From contig CM049321.1 in NCBI GenBank assembly GCA_026874595.1, forward strand, positions 16,561,479-16,625,478: DNA of 64,000 bases. Direction: 5' to 3'. The translations under genes were made by a program, and so were the position numbers. How positions within the stretch are numbered: the first letter of the stretch is position 1; each line of letters begins with the position of its first letter. Of the stretch, positions 23,752-35,482 are shown one piece after another. Below the pieces are notes generated by a model. That model made no database searches. It worked only from the letters and a program-made list of their open reading frames with translations, and was not told the DNA's origin. The stretch comes from Sipunculus nudus. Its lineage: Eukaryota; Annelida; Sipuncula; Golfingiida; Sipunculidae.

Positions 23752-24151
23752 TTCCGGGAAAACTCCTAATTGAAACATGTAAATAACTCAAGCGGCAATC
23801 CAGTGAGGGAGTAATGACGTCAATCTAGCCCACATATTGGTATGCAAATAAGGGAAATCCACTTCAACCGTTTGCGTGTAACTCAGAGTTGGAATTCCCG
23901 GAAACAATGGAAGCCGAAAACACCTGAGGGAAATTTGGTGCATCAGGTTTTATCGTTTAATGCCTGTTGACAGGATCAAGCCAGATACGCCAGAAAATTT
24001 TGGACGTATAACGGATCTTGCCAGCTTCGATCTAGTAAAATTCAAAAGTTTTGGTTCACAGGACTGTTTCATAGATAATTGTGTAATAATTTGAAGCGAG
24101 TTTTTTATACATAATTCAAAAATTAAACTATAATTTTCAATCTTGACGTCA
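23752..24151 (+). promoter_or_regulatory. CRE / kappaB-like / GAS-like site cluster upstream of gene A
   Basis: Exact motif matches: TTCCGGGAA (23752-23760) and TTCCCGGAA (23895-23903) fit the STAT GAS consensus TTCNNNGAA. GGGAAATCCA (23852-23861, plus) and GGGAATTCCA (23890-23899, minus) fit the Rel/Dorsal consensus GGGWWWWCCM. The palindromic CRE TGACGTCA occurs at 23815-23822 and 24144-24151, and an octamer ATGCAAAT at 23842-23849. The second kappaB-like site overlaps the second GAS site. All lie within 400 bp of the predicted start. Function is inferred; the transcription start is not known. Confidence 0.5.
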
Positions 24152-24153
24152 CC

Positions 24154-24487
24154 ATGGAAGAAAGTGCGACTCGGACAGAGGCTATCACGGAGGAGGGCGA
24201 AGATGTTCCAAAAATGGATGTTAAAACCAGGTGTGTATAACCCATTCTAATATATGGTTTATTATACATTAAAAATATCTTAAATATGTGTATGTAATAT
24301 ATTCTAATCTAAAAAATTAGAAAATTAAAAACTTTACCACTAGAATGCTTTGGCTTGTCGAGTAGAGAAAGGATTATTTAAATATAATATTCATACCAAA
24401 ACATGAAACATGAGAAATACGTACGACTAAGTATCAAGCTTATGATACAGTGGGGGCCGGTATACACAACTTTGCCAAACAGTTTCA

Positions 24488-24561
<74 letters not shown>

Positions 24562-24570
24562 TGTAGTATG

Positions 24571-24616
<46 letters not shown>

Positions 24617-25688
24617 CAAATTTTCATGGTTATGCTTTTTATTTTACAGGCTCATTGAAGGGAGAAATTCAGAGAAATGGCATGACCACAGAGACCTTGT
24701 GGAAAGACTTGAAAAGTTCCACACCAAACATGCCCGCTTTCCCGGGGACAAGGACGGCATGCCTAATGTTAAGCAAATAGAAAAATTCATACTGGACAAA
24801 CTAAAAGATCAGTTTCAAAGTTTAGCTCCATGGAAGATTCGGGAATTTCAGTACACTGGCAGTATATACGAAAAATTGAAAATCGGGAAGCCGGACGAGT
24901 TTGATATTATGGTTACCATGGTACCTGAGGGCGTGACGGTTAAGGGAAGCAATCGTGAGGGATTTAAATACCTGGTGCCGGAAAACGCGGAAAGCAGTGA
25001 ATATAAAAATGTGATCAACAATGGTTACATTTCCTCAAGCAAAATGCAGAGCGCATTTTTCTCAATCTTAGCCAAAGCCGTGAAAGCACTGGGATATTCA
25101 AGAAAAATCAAACTGCGCATGCATGGTCCAGCCGTCCAGATTGATATAAATGTGAAGGACCTCGGAGAAAGCTTTGAAGCTGAGTCCGTGGAAGTTTTCA
25201 GCATTGACGTTGTCCCCGTGTTTGATATAGACAGGGAGTTATACGTCGCTAAATGCTTCAAAGGCGACAGGGATGCGTGGCGATATTCAACCTCTTTGGA
25301 GGAGAAGAAGCTATTGAGGACAATGGACAGCGACAATGGGCTACGGAAGCAGTGCTTGAGGATTCTCAAAGCTATTCGTGAAAAGGAGCCAGGGTTCCGC
25401 ACATTGGATTCGTTTCATTTAAAGAACGCCGTATTCCACATCGCCCAGATTAAACGAGAAGAAAAAGACTGGCAACGCCAGGAACACGGGAAGCGGATAA
25501 TGGACGTTCTGAAATACCTCCAGGAATGCCTAAAAAGACGACACATGAGCCACCATTTCTGCCCAGAAATGAACCTATTTGAAGACATCAAGCCGATCGC
25601 ATGTAAGAATCTGGCATTCCGTCTCAGACGCCTACGTCTCAATCGGAATGCATTCTTTAGATTAATTGCAACACAATCAACTGACTGA
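24154..25688 (+). CDS. cGAS-like receptor A (Mab-21 nucleotidyltransferase), two exons
   Basis: Predicted 371-aa nucleic-acid sensor that would make a cyclic dinucleotide second messenger for STING-type signalling in the cytosol. Exon 1 is 24154-24230 (strong Kozak CACCATGG); intron 24231-24649 (GT...TTTTACAG, phase 2); exon 2 is 24650-25688, ending TGA. An acidic N-terminus of ~26 residues precedes the fold. The catalytic motif [16 protein letters not shown] gives G96-S97, E109 and D111; the third acid is D212 in [17 protein letters not shown] and CLRILKAI follow, but the Cys/His zinc thumb that lies between them in vertebrate cGAS is absent, as in most invertebrate family members. The intron carries long (TA)n tracts ending ~35 bp before the acceptor. 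A possible poly(A) signal AATAAA is at 25975-25980. The ligand and product cannot be read from sequence. Family assignment is firm; the exon 1 choice is good but unproven. Confidence 0.9.
24490..24614. repeat. (TA)n microsatellite in the gene A intron
   Basis: Two near-pure TA runs (about 24491-24558 and 24578-24614) fill much of the 419-bp intron and end ~35 bp before the acceptor AG, close to where a branch point would lie. Confidence 0.9.
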
Positions 25689-26060
25689 ACTAGACTTTGA
25701 ATGGCCTAGATGGTTTATGAACGGTCTGAACTAGCTATAGTATACAGGACTCTTTACAACGACGGCAAATATATTGTGTATTATATATGCTTTATTGTAG
25801 CTTATCCTCCCTAAAAATTGTAATGACATTAAGGCACTACAGAATTAAACACCGACACATTTTTAGAATGATCTCTGCTTCGTCTATTAATTAGATGTTC
25901 ATCTACAAACACGATACGTACACATCCTGACGGCCTGACCAAAGCTACGAACACATTAATCCGCGTTTCAGTAAAATAAAATCCGCCAGCAATAATGCAC
26001 CCACGGCAAAAGGTAACCGGGCGTAAGAAAATACATTCGAGTATACACATGCGCAATAAC
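25689..26060. other. 3' flank of gene A
   Basis: Probable 3' UTR and AT-rich flank. AATAAA at 25975-25980 is a plausible cleavage signal. No other gene is seen. Confidence 0.45.
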
Positions 26061-26620
26061 AATAAGAAAGTGAAATAAAATCATCACTATACTACAAAAC
26101 TTGACTTGCAGGACTAAAAATTGTGATTTGTATGGCTGGTCGAATGTTGGTGCCTCTCTTTCACGCAGATGTTTCACCTTTTACAAAATGTAAAATAAAA
26201 TTATAACTTAACTACATGGCATGACTTCCTGGACTAAATATATATTGATCTGACGAATCGAATTGAATGGTCTCTCCGCAGAAAAGTCCACTTATATTTT
26301 CTCTTGATCCGAGTTCTAGAATCTCTCCTTACAAGGTCCACTTTTATTTTAGCCAAATTTGGTCAGACGAAAAGATAAAATGTTAAGGTAATAATAACTT
26401 TACTGCATCACTTTCTAGATTAAATAGCATGATCTGATTGATCAAATTCCAGGATCTCTCCCTACAGGTTCCACCTCTATTTTAGCCTACGTGTAGTCAG
26501 ATAAAAGATGTGAAAATCATAACTTTACTACATTGATTAATTTCTTCACATAATATCGTGAACTAATTGATCAATTCAAGGATCGCTCCGCACTAGGACT
26601 GCCTCAACTTCATTTGAGCA
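26060..26620. repeat. Degenerate tandem repeat, period roughly 125 bp or more
   Basis: The landmark AAT-ATAACTTTACTACAT and variants recur near 26075, 26195, 26388 and 26515. GGATCTCTCC and TCCAC(T/C)TCTATTTTAGCC phrases recur between them. Strongly diverged and noncoding. Confidence 0.5.
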
Positions 26621-26779
26621 AAATCCCTCAAGTTGCTTTTTGACGTTATACCATATAGATTATTAAAATGATCTATTTAAATATGGTCACTGTTGTTGTG
26701 AGTAAAAATGCCTTTGGCGCCACAGTGGGCTTACAATTTCCACATCTACAGTTTATGCCCAGCAGGGGCTGCAGAACTG

Positions 26780-29340
26780 TTTTTAGCTCAGCTGACTATA
26801 AGTCATCTGAGCTATAGCGATTACTCTTTGTCCGTCGTCCGTCCGGCCATCCGGGCGTCTATCCGTTAACAAGGCACAAATCGTAACCACTGGACCTGGA
26901 ATCTTCTTACTTTACATCCAGAGAGGTCCATGAAAAATCTCCTTGGAAACCTGGAATTAGGTCTCTGTTACCCATATTCTTAAAGCTATGGGGCTCCGAA
27001 TTACCCCCCAGAAAAATTAAAAATTTGATATAAAAGCTCAAATATCTGAACAACTAATGCATTGATTACCATGATTCTTTGCATTGATATTGATCATGGG
27101 GTGTTTCATCAGTTTCTGCAGACTGGTGGCGCCACCTGTATTTTTTCGAATTTTTTACTATTTTTGTTCTCAATTTTACGACCTACAAAGATGCCGTCAT
27201 CTGTTAACAGGGCACAAATCTTAATGACTGGACTTAGAAACTTCTGTCTTGACATGCTGGGAAGACCATGAAAAGTCTTCTTAGAAACCTGGAATTAGGT
27301 CTCTGTTACCCATATTCTTCAAGCTATGGGGATCCGAAGTACCCCGCAGAATAATGAAAAAACTGATACAAAAGCTCAAATATCTGAACAATTAATACAT
27401 TGATCACCAAGATTCTGTGCATGGATATTGATCATGGAGTGTTTCATCAGTTTCTACAGACTGGTGGCGCCACCTGTATTTTTTCCATTTTTTACGATTT
27501 TTTTTCTCTTTTTTTGATACCTCAAAAGATGCCGTCATCTGTTAACAGGGCACCAATCTTAATGACTGGACTTAGAATCTTCTGTCTTGACATGCAAGGA
27601 GGTCCATGAAAAGACTTTTTGGAAACCTGTTATTAGGTCTCTGTTACCCATATTCTTCAAGCTATGGGGCTCCGAAGTACCCCGCAGAATAATGAAAAAA
27701 CTGATACAAAAGCTCAAATATCTGAATAACTAATGCATTGATCACCATGATTCTTTGCATGCATATTCTTCATGGAGTATTCCATCAGTTTCTGTAGACT
27801 GGTGGCGCCACCTGTATTTTTTCCATTTTTTGTCTCTATTTTTTGTGACCTCAAAAGATGCCGTCATCTGTTAACAGGGCACAAATCGTAACAGCTGGAC
27901 CTGGAATCTTCTCACTTTACATTCAGAGAGGTCCATGGAAAGTCTTCTTGAAAACCTGGAATTAGGTCTCTGTTACCCATATTCTTCAAGCTATTGGGCT
28001 CCGAAGTACCCCCAGGATAATGAAAAATTTGATACAAAAGTTCTTATATCTGAACAACTAATGCATTGATCACCATGATTCTTTGCATGGATATTGATCA
28101 TGGAGTTTTTCATTAGTTTCTGCAGACTGGTGGCGCCACCTGTATTTTTTCGATTTTTTTACGATCTTTTTTATCTCTATTTTTGAGACCTCAAAAGTTG
28201 CCGTCATCTGTTAACAGGGCACAAATCGTAACAGCTGGACCTGGAATCTTCTCACTTTACATATAGAGAGGTCCATGAAAAGTCTTCTTGAAAACCTGGA
28301 ATTAGGTCTCTGTTACCCATATTCTTCAAGCTATGGGGCTCTGAAGTACCCCCCAGAATAATGAAAAATTTGATACAAAAGCTCAAATATGTGAACAACT
28401 AATGCATTGATCACCATGATTCTTTGCATGGATATTGATCATTGAGTGTTTCATCAGTTTCTGCAGACTGGTGGCGCCACCTTTTTTTCGATTTTTTACT
28501 ATTCAGTAGTCATCTGTCAACAGATGACTGCATCTTTTAAGGTCTCAAAAATAAATAAAAAAAATAGTAAAAAATCGAAAAAAAGGTGGCGCCACCAGTC
28601 TGCAGAAACTGATGAAACACTCAATGATCAATATCCATGCAAAGAATCATGGGAGAAAGGAGATTCAAGATAAAATAGTTATGATTTGTGCCCTGTTAAC
28701 AGACGACCACATCTTTGAAGGTCTCAAAAATAAAGATAAAAATGCGTAAAAATTCAAAGAAGTCCGGGTGGCACCACCAGTTTGCAAGAACTGATGAAAC
28801 ATACTATTTTATCTTGAATCTCCTTTCTCGACATCCTGGGAGGTCCATAAAAAACTCCATGGAAACCTGAAATTAGGTCTCTGTTACCCATATTCTCCGA
28901 GCTATGGGTCTTAGAAGTACCTCCCAGAATAACTAAAAATTTGATACAAAAGCTCCAGTATCTGAACAACTACTGCATTAATCACCCTGGTTCTTTGCAT
29001 GCATATTCATCATGGAGTGTTTCATCAGTTCTTGTGGACTGGTGGCACCACCTAAATTTTTTAAAATGTTAACACATTTTTTTCGCTAGGCCTATTTATG
29101 AGACCTTCAAAGATGCGGTCGTCCCTTAACAGGGCTCAAATTGTAACCATTGGTCCTAGAATCTTCAAACTTGACAACCAGGGAGAACTGTGAAAAGTCT
29201 CCTTGAAAACGTGAATTAAGGTCTCTGTTACCCATATTTTCTGAGCTATGGGGCTTATAAGCACCCCTCAGAATAATTTAAAATTAGATGCCAAAGTAGG
29301 GCACAAATAATAACGATGGGGCCCAGAATCTTCTAACTTG
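26780..29340. repeat. ~340-bp tandem repeats with GGTGGCGCCACC palindrome
   Basis: A head with AGCTCAGCTGACTATAAGTC and TCCGTCGTCCGTCCGG (26790-26850) leads into at least five units. GGTGGCGCCACC occurs near 27124, 27462, 27802, 28130 and 28470 (spacings 338, 340, 328, 340). Each unit also has GGCACAAATC, CTGGAATTAGGTCTCTGTTACC and TGATCATGG(A/G)GTGTTTCATC. The last part (28500-29340) contains inverted and more degraded units. A related copy in reverse orientation is at 40240-40595. The ACGG-type run and tandem core recall the bivalve pearl-type repeats; this similarity is from memory and not confirmed. Confidence 0.8.
28410..28656. repeat. Perfect fold-back inside the ~340-bp array
   Basis: About 28415-28503 and about 28567-28656 are reverse complements with no mismatch visible over roughly 88 bp. 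They span the TTTGCATGGATATTGATC, CAGTTTCTGCAGAC and GGTGGCGCCACC segments. The spacer holds a nested hairpin, GTCATCTGT-CA-ACAGATGAC. Neighbouring tandem units differ from each other by several percent, so this inversion is younger than the array. Confidence 0.85.
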
Positions 29341-30640
29341 ACAAATTGAGAGTTCCTCAAAACTTCCCCCAGAAACCTGAAATTGGGTCACAGTGACCTA
29401 GCTGTATTCTCAGAGTTTTGGGGTATGTTTGAGCATCCCAGAAATAATGCAAAATACACACAAATTGCCAGATTCCTCATGAAAGGCTGGTTGGATTGTC
29501 ATCAGATTTGTTTTTATGGGTTGGGGCTTGATGAATTTAAGCTAATATGCATGAACAATGATGCCACCTATCTTAATAAGTTGTCTGTGCGAGGACATAT
29601 TATCAACATGTCAGTCGGCTGAGCGTCATGACCCATGGGTCATTTGTTAATACTAGTAATTTGTAAGAGGATGCCCCATCAAAATCCAGGGAAACTACAA
29701 GTCTTCTTTCTAATCAACATAATTGGCATTTGTCTTGTGAGCTGTTGTAATGAAATCTCAGGACCGGATCCAGGAGGTTTGTTTGCTGGGGACGGGGAGC
29801 CCCCCCCCCCCCCCCCCCCCCCCCCGATCCATGGACAGAGCCACAGGAGGCCGAGGGGGCGAAGCAACCCCATAAGCTCATGCTTTTGGAACTGTACTCT
29901 CTATGCATTAAATTAAATTCTGAGTAATATTTACTATTAAGAAAAATTTCACTAAAGGGTTATTATTTATAAAGCATGCTTTCTTTCTTATTGTACATGC
30001 TTTGTTGTTTTCTCTTCAGTCTTAATAAATCTTCAGGATCATTTAGGATGTCAGGGAGAATATTCCTAACTTTGAATGCAAAATAAAGACATAAGAATAA
30101 TGTCGATTAAACGCATTTTATGTTCAGAAGAATTTGCAATAAGAAAAATTTTGAATTTCGTAATAAGGAAAATAAGCAGATTGAACTGTATAAGAAGAAA
30201 CTTTAATATAACCGTGTTACCTAAAGGATTGCCAAGATTTCATTTGAAATGTTTAGAGGGATTGGTTTCATATGTATCAGTTTTTTTCCTGAATCGACAG
30301 AAGATATCTTGTATCAAAGTTTGCTGAATTGTCAATATATAAATATTACTAACAGACTTGTAAAGAAAAAACATTATATGTAAGTAGCAGATTATGTTAT
30401 ATAGAGGACCCGATAGATAATAATGGAAAGTGTAGGACGGGGGGGGGGGGGGATTTACTTGATAAGAATACATGTATATGAATCACGTAGATTTTATGTC
30501 TTGGATAGCATTAAATGATGCCATTAAAAAAAAACTGCATGGCGAGGCGGGTTTATAGGGTATAAACAAGTATATGGTGGCGGTAATGAAGTTGACAGTG
30601 TTGCAACTTTGAATGGTTTAGAGGCCTTGGATACATTAAT
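29340..30640. other. Noncoding DNA with poly(C) and poly(G) tracts
   Basis: A run of 26 C at 29800-29825 sits between CCGGATCCAGGAGG and GATCCATGGACAGAG, and 14 G lie at about 30439-30452. ORFs across the tracts are proline or glycine artefacts. No gene is supported. Confidence 0.4.
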
Positions 30641-30647
30641 ATATATA

Positions 30648-30700
<53 letters not shown>
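30640..30700. repeat. (TA)n microsatellite
   Basis: AT-dinucleotide tract with minor interruptions. Confidence 0.9.
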
Positions 30701-30701
<1 letters not shown>

Positions 30702-30816
30702 CAATTGTGGAGAAAATATTAGAAACTCCTACAGCTCAGACAGTATTGGATAACAGAAATCGAGAGAATGTGTTGTTCTGTCTTGAGGCCTCTGATGGAT
30801 CAAGTACCACATGGTA

Positions 30817-30880
30817 TCGATAGCCCCAGCTGCTGCGGCACGGATCTATCGATAGCCCCAGCTGCTGCGGCACGGATCTA
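30817..30880 (+). repeat. Exact 32-bp tandem duplication
   Basis: Units 30817-30848 and 30849-30880 are identical, beginning TCGATAGCCCCAGCTGCTGC. No interruption, so the duplication is recent. Confidence 0.9.
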
Positions 30881-32035
30881 TGTATCTCTTCCATCCTGCA
30901 AACAGGAAATATATAGGTGATACATATAGCACAATAGAATTTTCTTGATAAACTCTGTTCCACCACATGTATAAGAATAAAAAAACACGATAAGAATGAT
31001 ATGTTATTATTAAGCCTCCTGGATTTTAGGTTTTATATGCACGTGGTCAGGAATAACCAAGAAGTCATAGCCGGTCGTTAAGACATTAGAGCGAAACTCT
31101 GTGATTCAACGAGATAACGCCATTATGCCATTGAGGCACCGTCGGGGTTGGAACCAGGGACCTTCACTGGGCTAAGTCCTACCACTTTTGTTCAATAATT
31201 TCACAGAAAAGTACATATGAAAAAGGCAGCCTAAAGAATTTTTCAACAAATCTACAGTTCATGTTAAACTTTTTTTTACTCTTCACAGAGTTCTGGCAGA
31301 TCAGATGCCTCACTGCAAAAGTAGAGATCTTTGATTTATCTGGTTATATTTTTAGAGTGTTCTCATGATTTCATCAAATCAGCATCTGTCAATTAAGGCT
31401 GTTTTTAACAGTGATACTTTTTAGTGGAAAAATACAAGAACATTTTCCAAAAAAAAAAAATCTTCGGGAATACGACGCCTAAAGCATAAAAGTATACATT
31501 CATATAAACCGTCGTTTATTACTATGACATATACATATATATGCCTGTAGCGTAAAAATGCATATATAATTGACATATTAAAATTAACAGATATTTTCTA
31601 TTATCCATCTGTCAAAGACTGATAATATGAATAATGTGATATTGTTTGCATTATCTGTCTAAGCTAAAGAAGAATCAATGATGTTCGCTTGGTACTTGGT
31701 AAAGATTGTGCTAGCATGCATATTAACTTCTTAATTCAATAAAGGGTACGTAATCATAGTTTGTAATGTATTGCTTGGTGAGCTCGCGAAACACTGGAAA
31801 AGTGGAAATCGCGCAATTTTAACCTCTCGAATATGAAGCCAACCACAATATATAACAAAAAGAAATGGAAAATTCATTGCAGCATTTCTTATTTCCACTG
31901 AAATAGTCTCAAAAGCCTTGGTAAAACTGAATGATTTGTTTATATCAGAATCCAAGGCTTCAAAACATCCCGAAGTTTTCAAGAAATGAGACCACCATGG
32001 ATAACATTTTCTATAATTCTGGAAGCGTAAAACCC
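30881..32035. other. AT-rich noncoding DNA
   Basis: No exon, RNA gene or clear repeat recognised. A short tRNA-like stretch near 31120-31180 was considered and rejected. Confidence 0.35.
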
Positions 32036-32037
32036 AC

Positions 32038-32290
32038 CTCCCCCCCCCCCCCCCCCCCCCCATTGGCTACGCCCCTGACGGATGGACAGACAGACAAACA
32101 GACGGACGGACAGGGTGATAACTTTTGTGCACCAGCTTATGATCAAATAAGTACACCAGGTTCAGGATACTAGAGGAAACCACAGCTCAGAAATTGACAC
32201 GAGTGCTGCCATTAACCATATTAAAAATAAAAACTAGACGACCATAGGTCAAGCGCTTGCCGAATATTGAATTAGACAAACAGACAGAAT
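32038..32290. repeat. Poly(C) plus hAT-like terminus and microsatellite tail
   Basis: A run of 22 C (32040-32061) is followed by ATTGGCTACGCCCCTG, which read on the minus strand (CAGGGGCGTAGCCAAT) looks like a hAT-type terminus. A CAGA/ACGG run and GTACACCAGGTTCAGGATACT follow, matching the tail at about 40075-40200. A GACCATAGGTCAAGCGCTTG tail lies near 32237-32257. Truncated repeats. Confidence 0.5.
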
Positions 32291-32945
32291 GGGGAATGCA
32301 AAGAATATTAAAATGAGCTATAGTTTGTGTAGACAAGACAATTTTGCACAACTTGATGAGCAAAATAATATTTCTTTCGGTGCCCTTGACCTTTCGTCAC
32401 TAGAAACAAAAGACTTGCAGGAGTTTCGTATTTCTATTAACTGTATAACTTTCAGAGCGATTGCTTGAGATTTGTGGACTGTAGAGCGAAAAAGTGAAAT
32501 CTTGTAATATCCCATTTGAGGAGAAACAGTACGAGATTTCCCGAGATTTGGTATAAAGTCCAGTAAAACTGATCCAATGGTGCCTGAAGACCTCTTTACT
32601 TTTAAAAATGACGTTAGATAAATGAGTCCCCATATTTTGGGATATCATCATTTTCCAAAAAATGGATAACCATGGTAACAGCAGATTTAGACGATTACAA
32701 ATAAAAAAGGCAATGGAATGTCGAGTAAAATTAACTACAGTTTATGCAGCATAGATAAATTTTATGAAGATATGAAGAAAAACTATTTTTAAGTTTTTAA
32801 TGACCTTGACCTTTACCTGTTATATCAACAGTATAATACTCAGAGAGATTGTTCATAAAATCTGGCCTGTGGCAAGCAATATATCAGACGAAAGAACAAG
32901 CAGAGAGGCGAATTCGACGACAACTTACAAATGAAACCGCCTCAA
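32290..32945. repeat. Degraded copy of the 4-20 kb repeat family
   Basis: Contains CCCATTTGAGGAGAAACAGT and GAGATTTCCCGAGATTTGG satellite-like phrases, ATAACCATGGTAAC near 32658 and GACCTTGACCTTTACC near 32803. It shows the family also lies outside the large inverted-repeat-bounded block. Confidence 0.6.
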
Positions 32946-33840
32946 TTTTTTAATGCTGACTCTTAAGCAAAGTATTTACATATGCATAGTGCCATTTCTG
33001 TTTGGGACTATACTTGACAGGGCGACTGCATTCACTTCCCGACATTTTATTGTTTATCTTGGTTTCCCCCATGTCCGGTTTCTGGCTAACCCCCCCCCCC
33101 CCCCCCAGCCGCCGCAATCATGCATTTTAAGAGTTTTCAACCAATTCTTGCGGACTCTGCGTAGGCGTACCTACATCCTGACAGTGTGCGGTAATATGAC
33201 ACTTAAATTGACAACAATTATATAGGTAGACGAAAGGAGATAAAAACATTTTTGAATGTGTGTGTGACTAAATGATGAATTAATAGACGGGAACCACTCA
33301 AAGAAAGGAATAATGTGTTTCGTATAGGGACTATAAATGATTATTTAAAGTGGAAAACCACTCAAAGTAATAAATTAATAATTTACCAAAACTGACAGCT
33401 ATGAGGGATTTCCCCGATTTCGAGCGTTAACGATAACAGTATAATGTAACGCTTGTGATCAGTGGCACATTAGTAGGATACTGACGCGATTTAATCTTAC
33501 TTCTTATCTGAATAGATGGAAAAATCGGATGGAGAAATTGCATGACAATTTTCAACATAAAAGTATAGACCTATAACTCTATTATGAATGTGTCTTTCCT
33601 TTTTTATTCAGGAGTAAACTTTACCAATATGGGTTGCTGACTCAGGACAAAGTTTCAGATTGAAGATACAGTATACATGTACACTGCCCTCTTTTTAATC
33701 CATCGAATCCACCTTTTTAGTGACTCAGATTAACTCGAAGGTCCTGGACTCGGGACTTGTACTCGGAAGTAAGGACTCGCGAAATCAGGCAAAATTCATC
33801 TCGACTCCATTAGAACAATACTCTGTCACATGTTAAGGAC
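32945..33840. other. Noncoding; 17-C tract and GACTCG-rich stretch
   Basis: C17 at 33090-33106. From about 33720 to 33790 the sequence is rich in GGACTCG and ACTCGGAAG phrases, the same motif as the minisatellite at 34334-34480. No gene is supported. Confidence 0.4.
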
Positions 33841-34310
33841 CTAATATCAACAGATAACGTATGCGTGACGAACATAAACTTTGTCATGGGGATAAAAAAA
33901 ATCAGATTCTGTAACACTACGCAGCGTGAAATGTCTAGGGGAATGAATAAAGAAGTCAGTGTTTTTTTTTTTTTTTTTTTTTGTTAACGAATAATTATAA
34001 TTTATTCTTAAAACAACCCTAACATTACAATACACTAAATCAATACAATTACACAGTACAGCAATAGTATAACAGCAAATCAATATAATCACACAGCATA
34101 ATAAACAAAGTGCACAGTATCTGGATACCACCACTGTCACAGCGACAAGTCCTTTAAAATATATAAACCGGATGAACAGTTCACACAAATATTCTGAGAG
34201 AAAAACAGTCCAATGTAAACACAAAATCAATCTACTGTAATCCAAAGTGAAATCCTGGCAGAAAAAGCATTTATAAATGTAGATGATAATCTGAAATTTC
34301 CATTTTAAAT
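33840..34310 (-). mobile_element. Poly(A)-tailed retroposon fragment next to a ~125-bp repeat
   Basis: Read on the minus strand, about 34250-33982 matches 38815-39075, ending ...TTGTTTTAAGAATAAATTATAATTATTCGTTAAC. In this copy it is followed by an ~22-A run (plus-strand T tract 33961-33982), a poly(A) tail typical of target-primed retrotransposition. Immediately beyond, 33960-33840 (minus) matches a separate repeat at 40597-40730. No reverse-transcriptase ORF is present, so it is a nonautonomous or 5'-truncated copy. Confidence 0.65.
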
Positions 34311-34333
34311 TGCTTTTAAGGATATTTGTACTG

Positions 34334-34480
34334 GACTCGGATAACAAATATCTCGGACTCGAGGAAGATGAAGTTGGACTCGAAACTCAAGGACTCGGGA
34401 TTACAAATATCTCGGATTCGAGGAAGATGAAGTTGGACTCGAAACTCAAGGACTCGGACTTGAACTCGATCGACCTGGAC
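34334..34480 (+). repeat. 59-bp GACTCG-rich minisatellite
   Basis: The phrase ACAAATATCTCGGA(C/T)TCGAG occurs at 34344 and 34403, giving a 59-bp unit repeated about twice, followed by partial GGACTCGGACTTGAACTCG units. Its in-frame ORF reflects the repeat, not a gene. Confidence 0.75.
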
Positions 34481-35480
34481 TCGGACATGCACTTGTATCG
34501 GGTTGTGTTGATTCAACAACATCACTGCAAGGCTTCAATTAGATTTGGTAATTTTATCAATGTTTAAGGTACAGGTAACCGGGATTTTTTTTCTTTAATG
34601 CAAACATGCTCACAAACATTTTGCAATTGCAATCTAATATACAACGTTATCTCGGTTTACACATATATTTACTGCACATTTGATTCCGTACATAACAGGT
34701 TAGGTATGACAATTAGATACATTCACATCTGTATCTTAACCAATATTTTTTCCTTGCCGAAGGATATATATATTTCAGGAAATAGGACATTTATGGAAAA
34801 CAATATCATTTAAAGATATACCGTTCACAACAAACACCTTTAAAGATATATGCGATCAATTGATTTTTAAAACATTCCTAACAAATCTGTGCTTATAGCA
34901 TCAGAAAAATCAAGGTTTCATTTAGACCTATAGATCATCTTGCCATGGGGGAGTATGGCTTACGTATCTGTGGAGTTTAGAGTAAACCCACGGAAGGGTT
35001 GACGGTTCAATCACAAATCACACATCCTCGTGTTTTTGAAAGGACAATACAAGAAGTTTTTTTTGTTATACCAGGAACGGGCGAAATGTCCAGTACTAAA
35101 TATCCTACAGGCAAATATATTATCAGATGATATGGTTTAATAGGCGTACTGTTGCATTGCCTTTTAGATAAAAGATATTCCCTGCCGCAAATAAAGCGAA
35201 AGCGATATCAACTGATCCACCACCGGCATGAGCGAATATTAACGACAAAAGCCTATTACATAGTCTACTGTCCTTTACATATCCAATGTCCTTTATAAAA
35301 TGCAACTTTTGCAGCCATCTTTTTTTTGTGTGGGGTGCCATGTTTACGGACGTTTGAAGGCTTATACATACAAATATGGGGTTATACAATTATACACATT
35401 TCAGAACCTTCATGAATCAATTTACCTTAAATGATATGAATGTAAGATAAGCAAAGTTCTTGTAAATATTTTGTATTATT
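34480..35480. other. Noncoding 3' flank of receptor gene B
   Basis: AT-rich DNA. At 34950-35025 there is a weak tRNA-SINE-like pattern (TGGCTTACGTATCTGTGG, then GACGGTTCAATCAC), too degraded to call. No exon is supported. Confidence 0.35.
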
Positions 35481-35482
35481 TA

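Noticed and set aside
24403-24615. ORFs of repeated Ile-Tyr (also 42591, 53310, 60342 and others)
   Set aside because: Translations of (TA)n microsatellites.
29635-29916. Proline-rich ORF across the poly(C) tract
   Set aside because: It is created by the C26 homopolymer, with no coding evidence on either side.
31085-31185. tRNA-like boxes (GGTTGGAACC and nearby)
   Set aside because: Box order and spacing are wrong for a tRNA or tRNA-derived SINE on either strand.
34950-35025. Possible tRNA-derived SINE head
   Set aside because: Only weak A/B-box resemblance, no second copy in the window, and no cloverleaf could be drawn.
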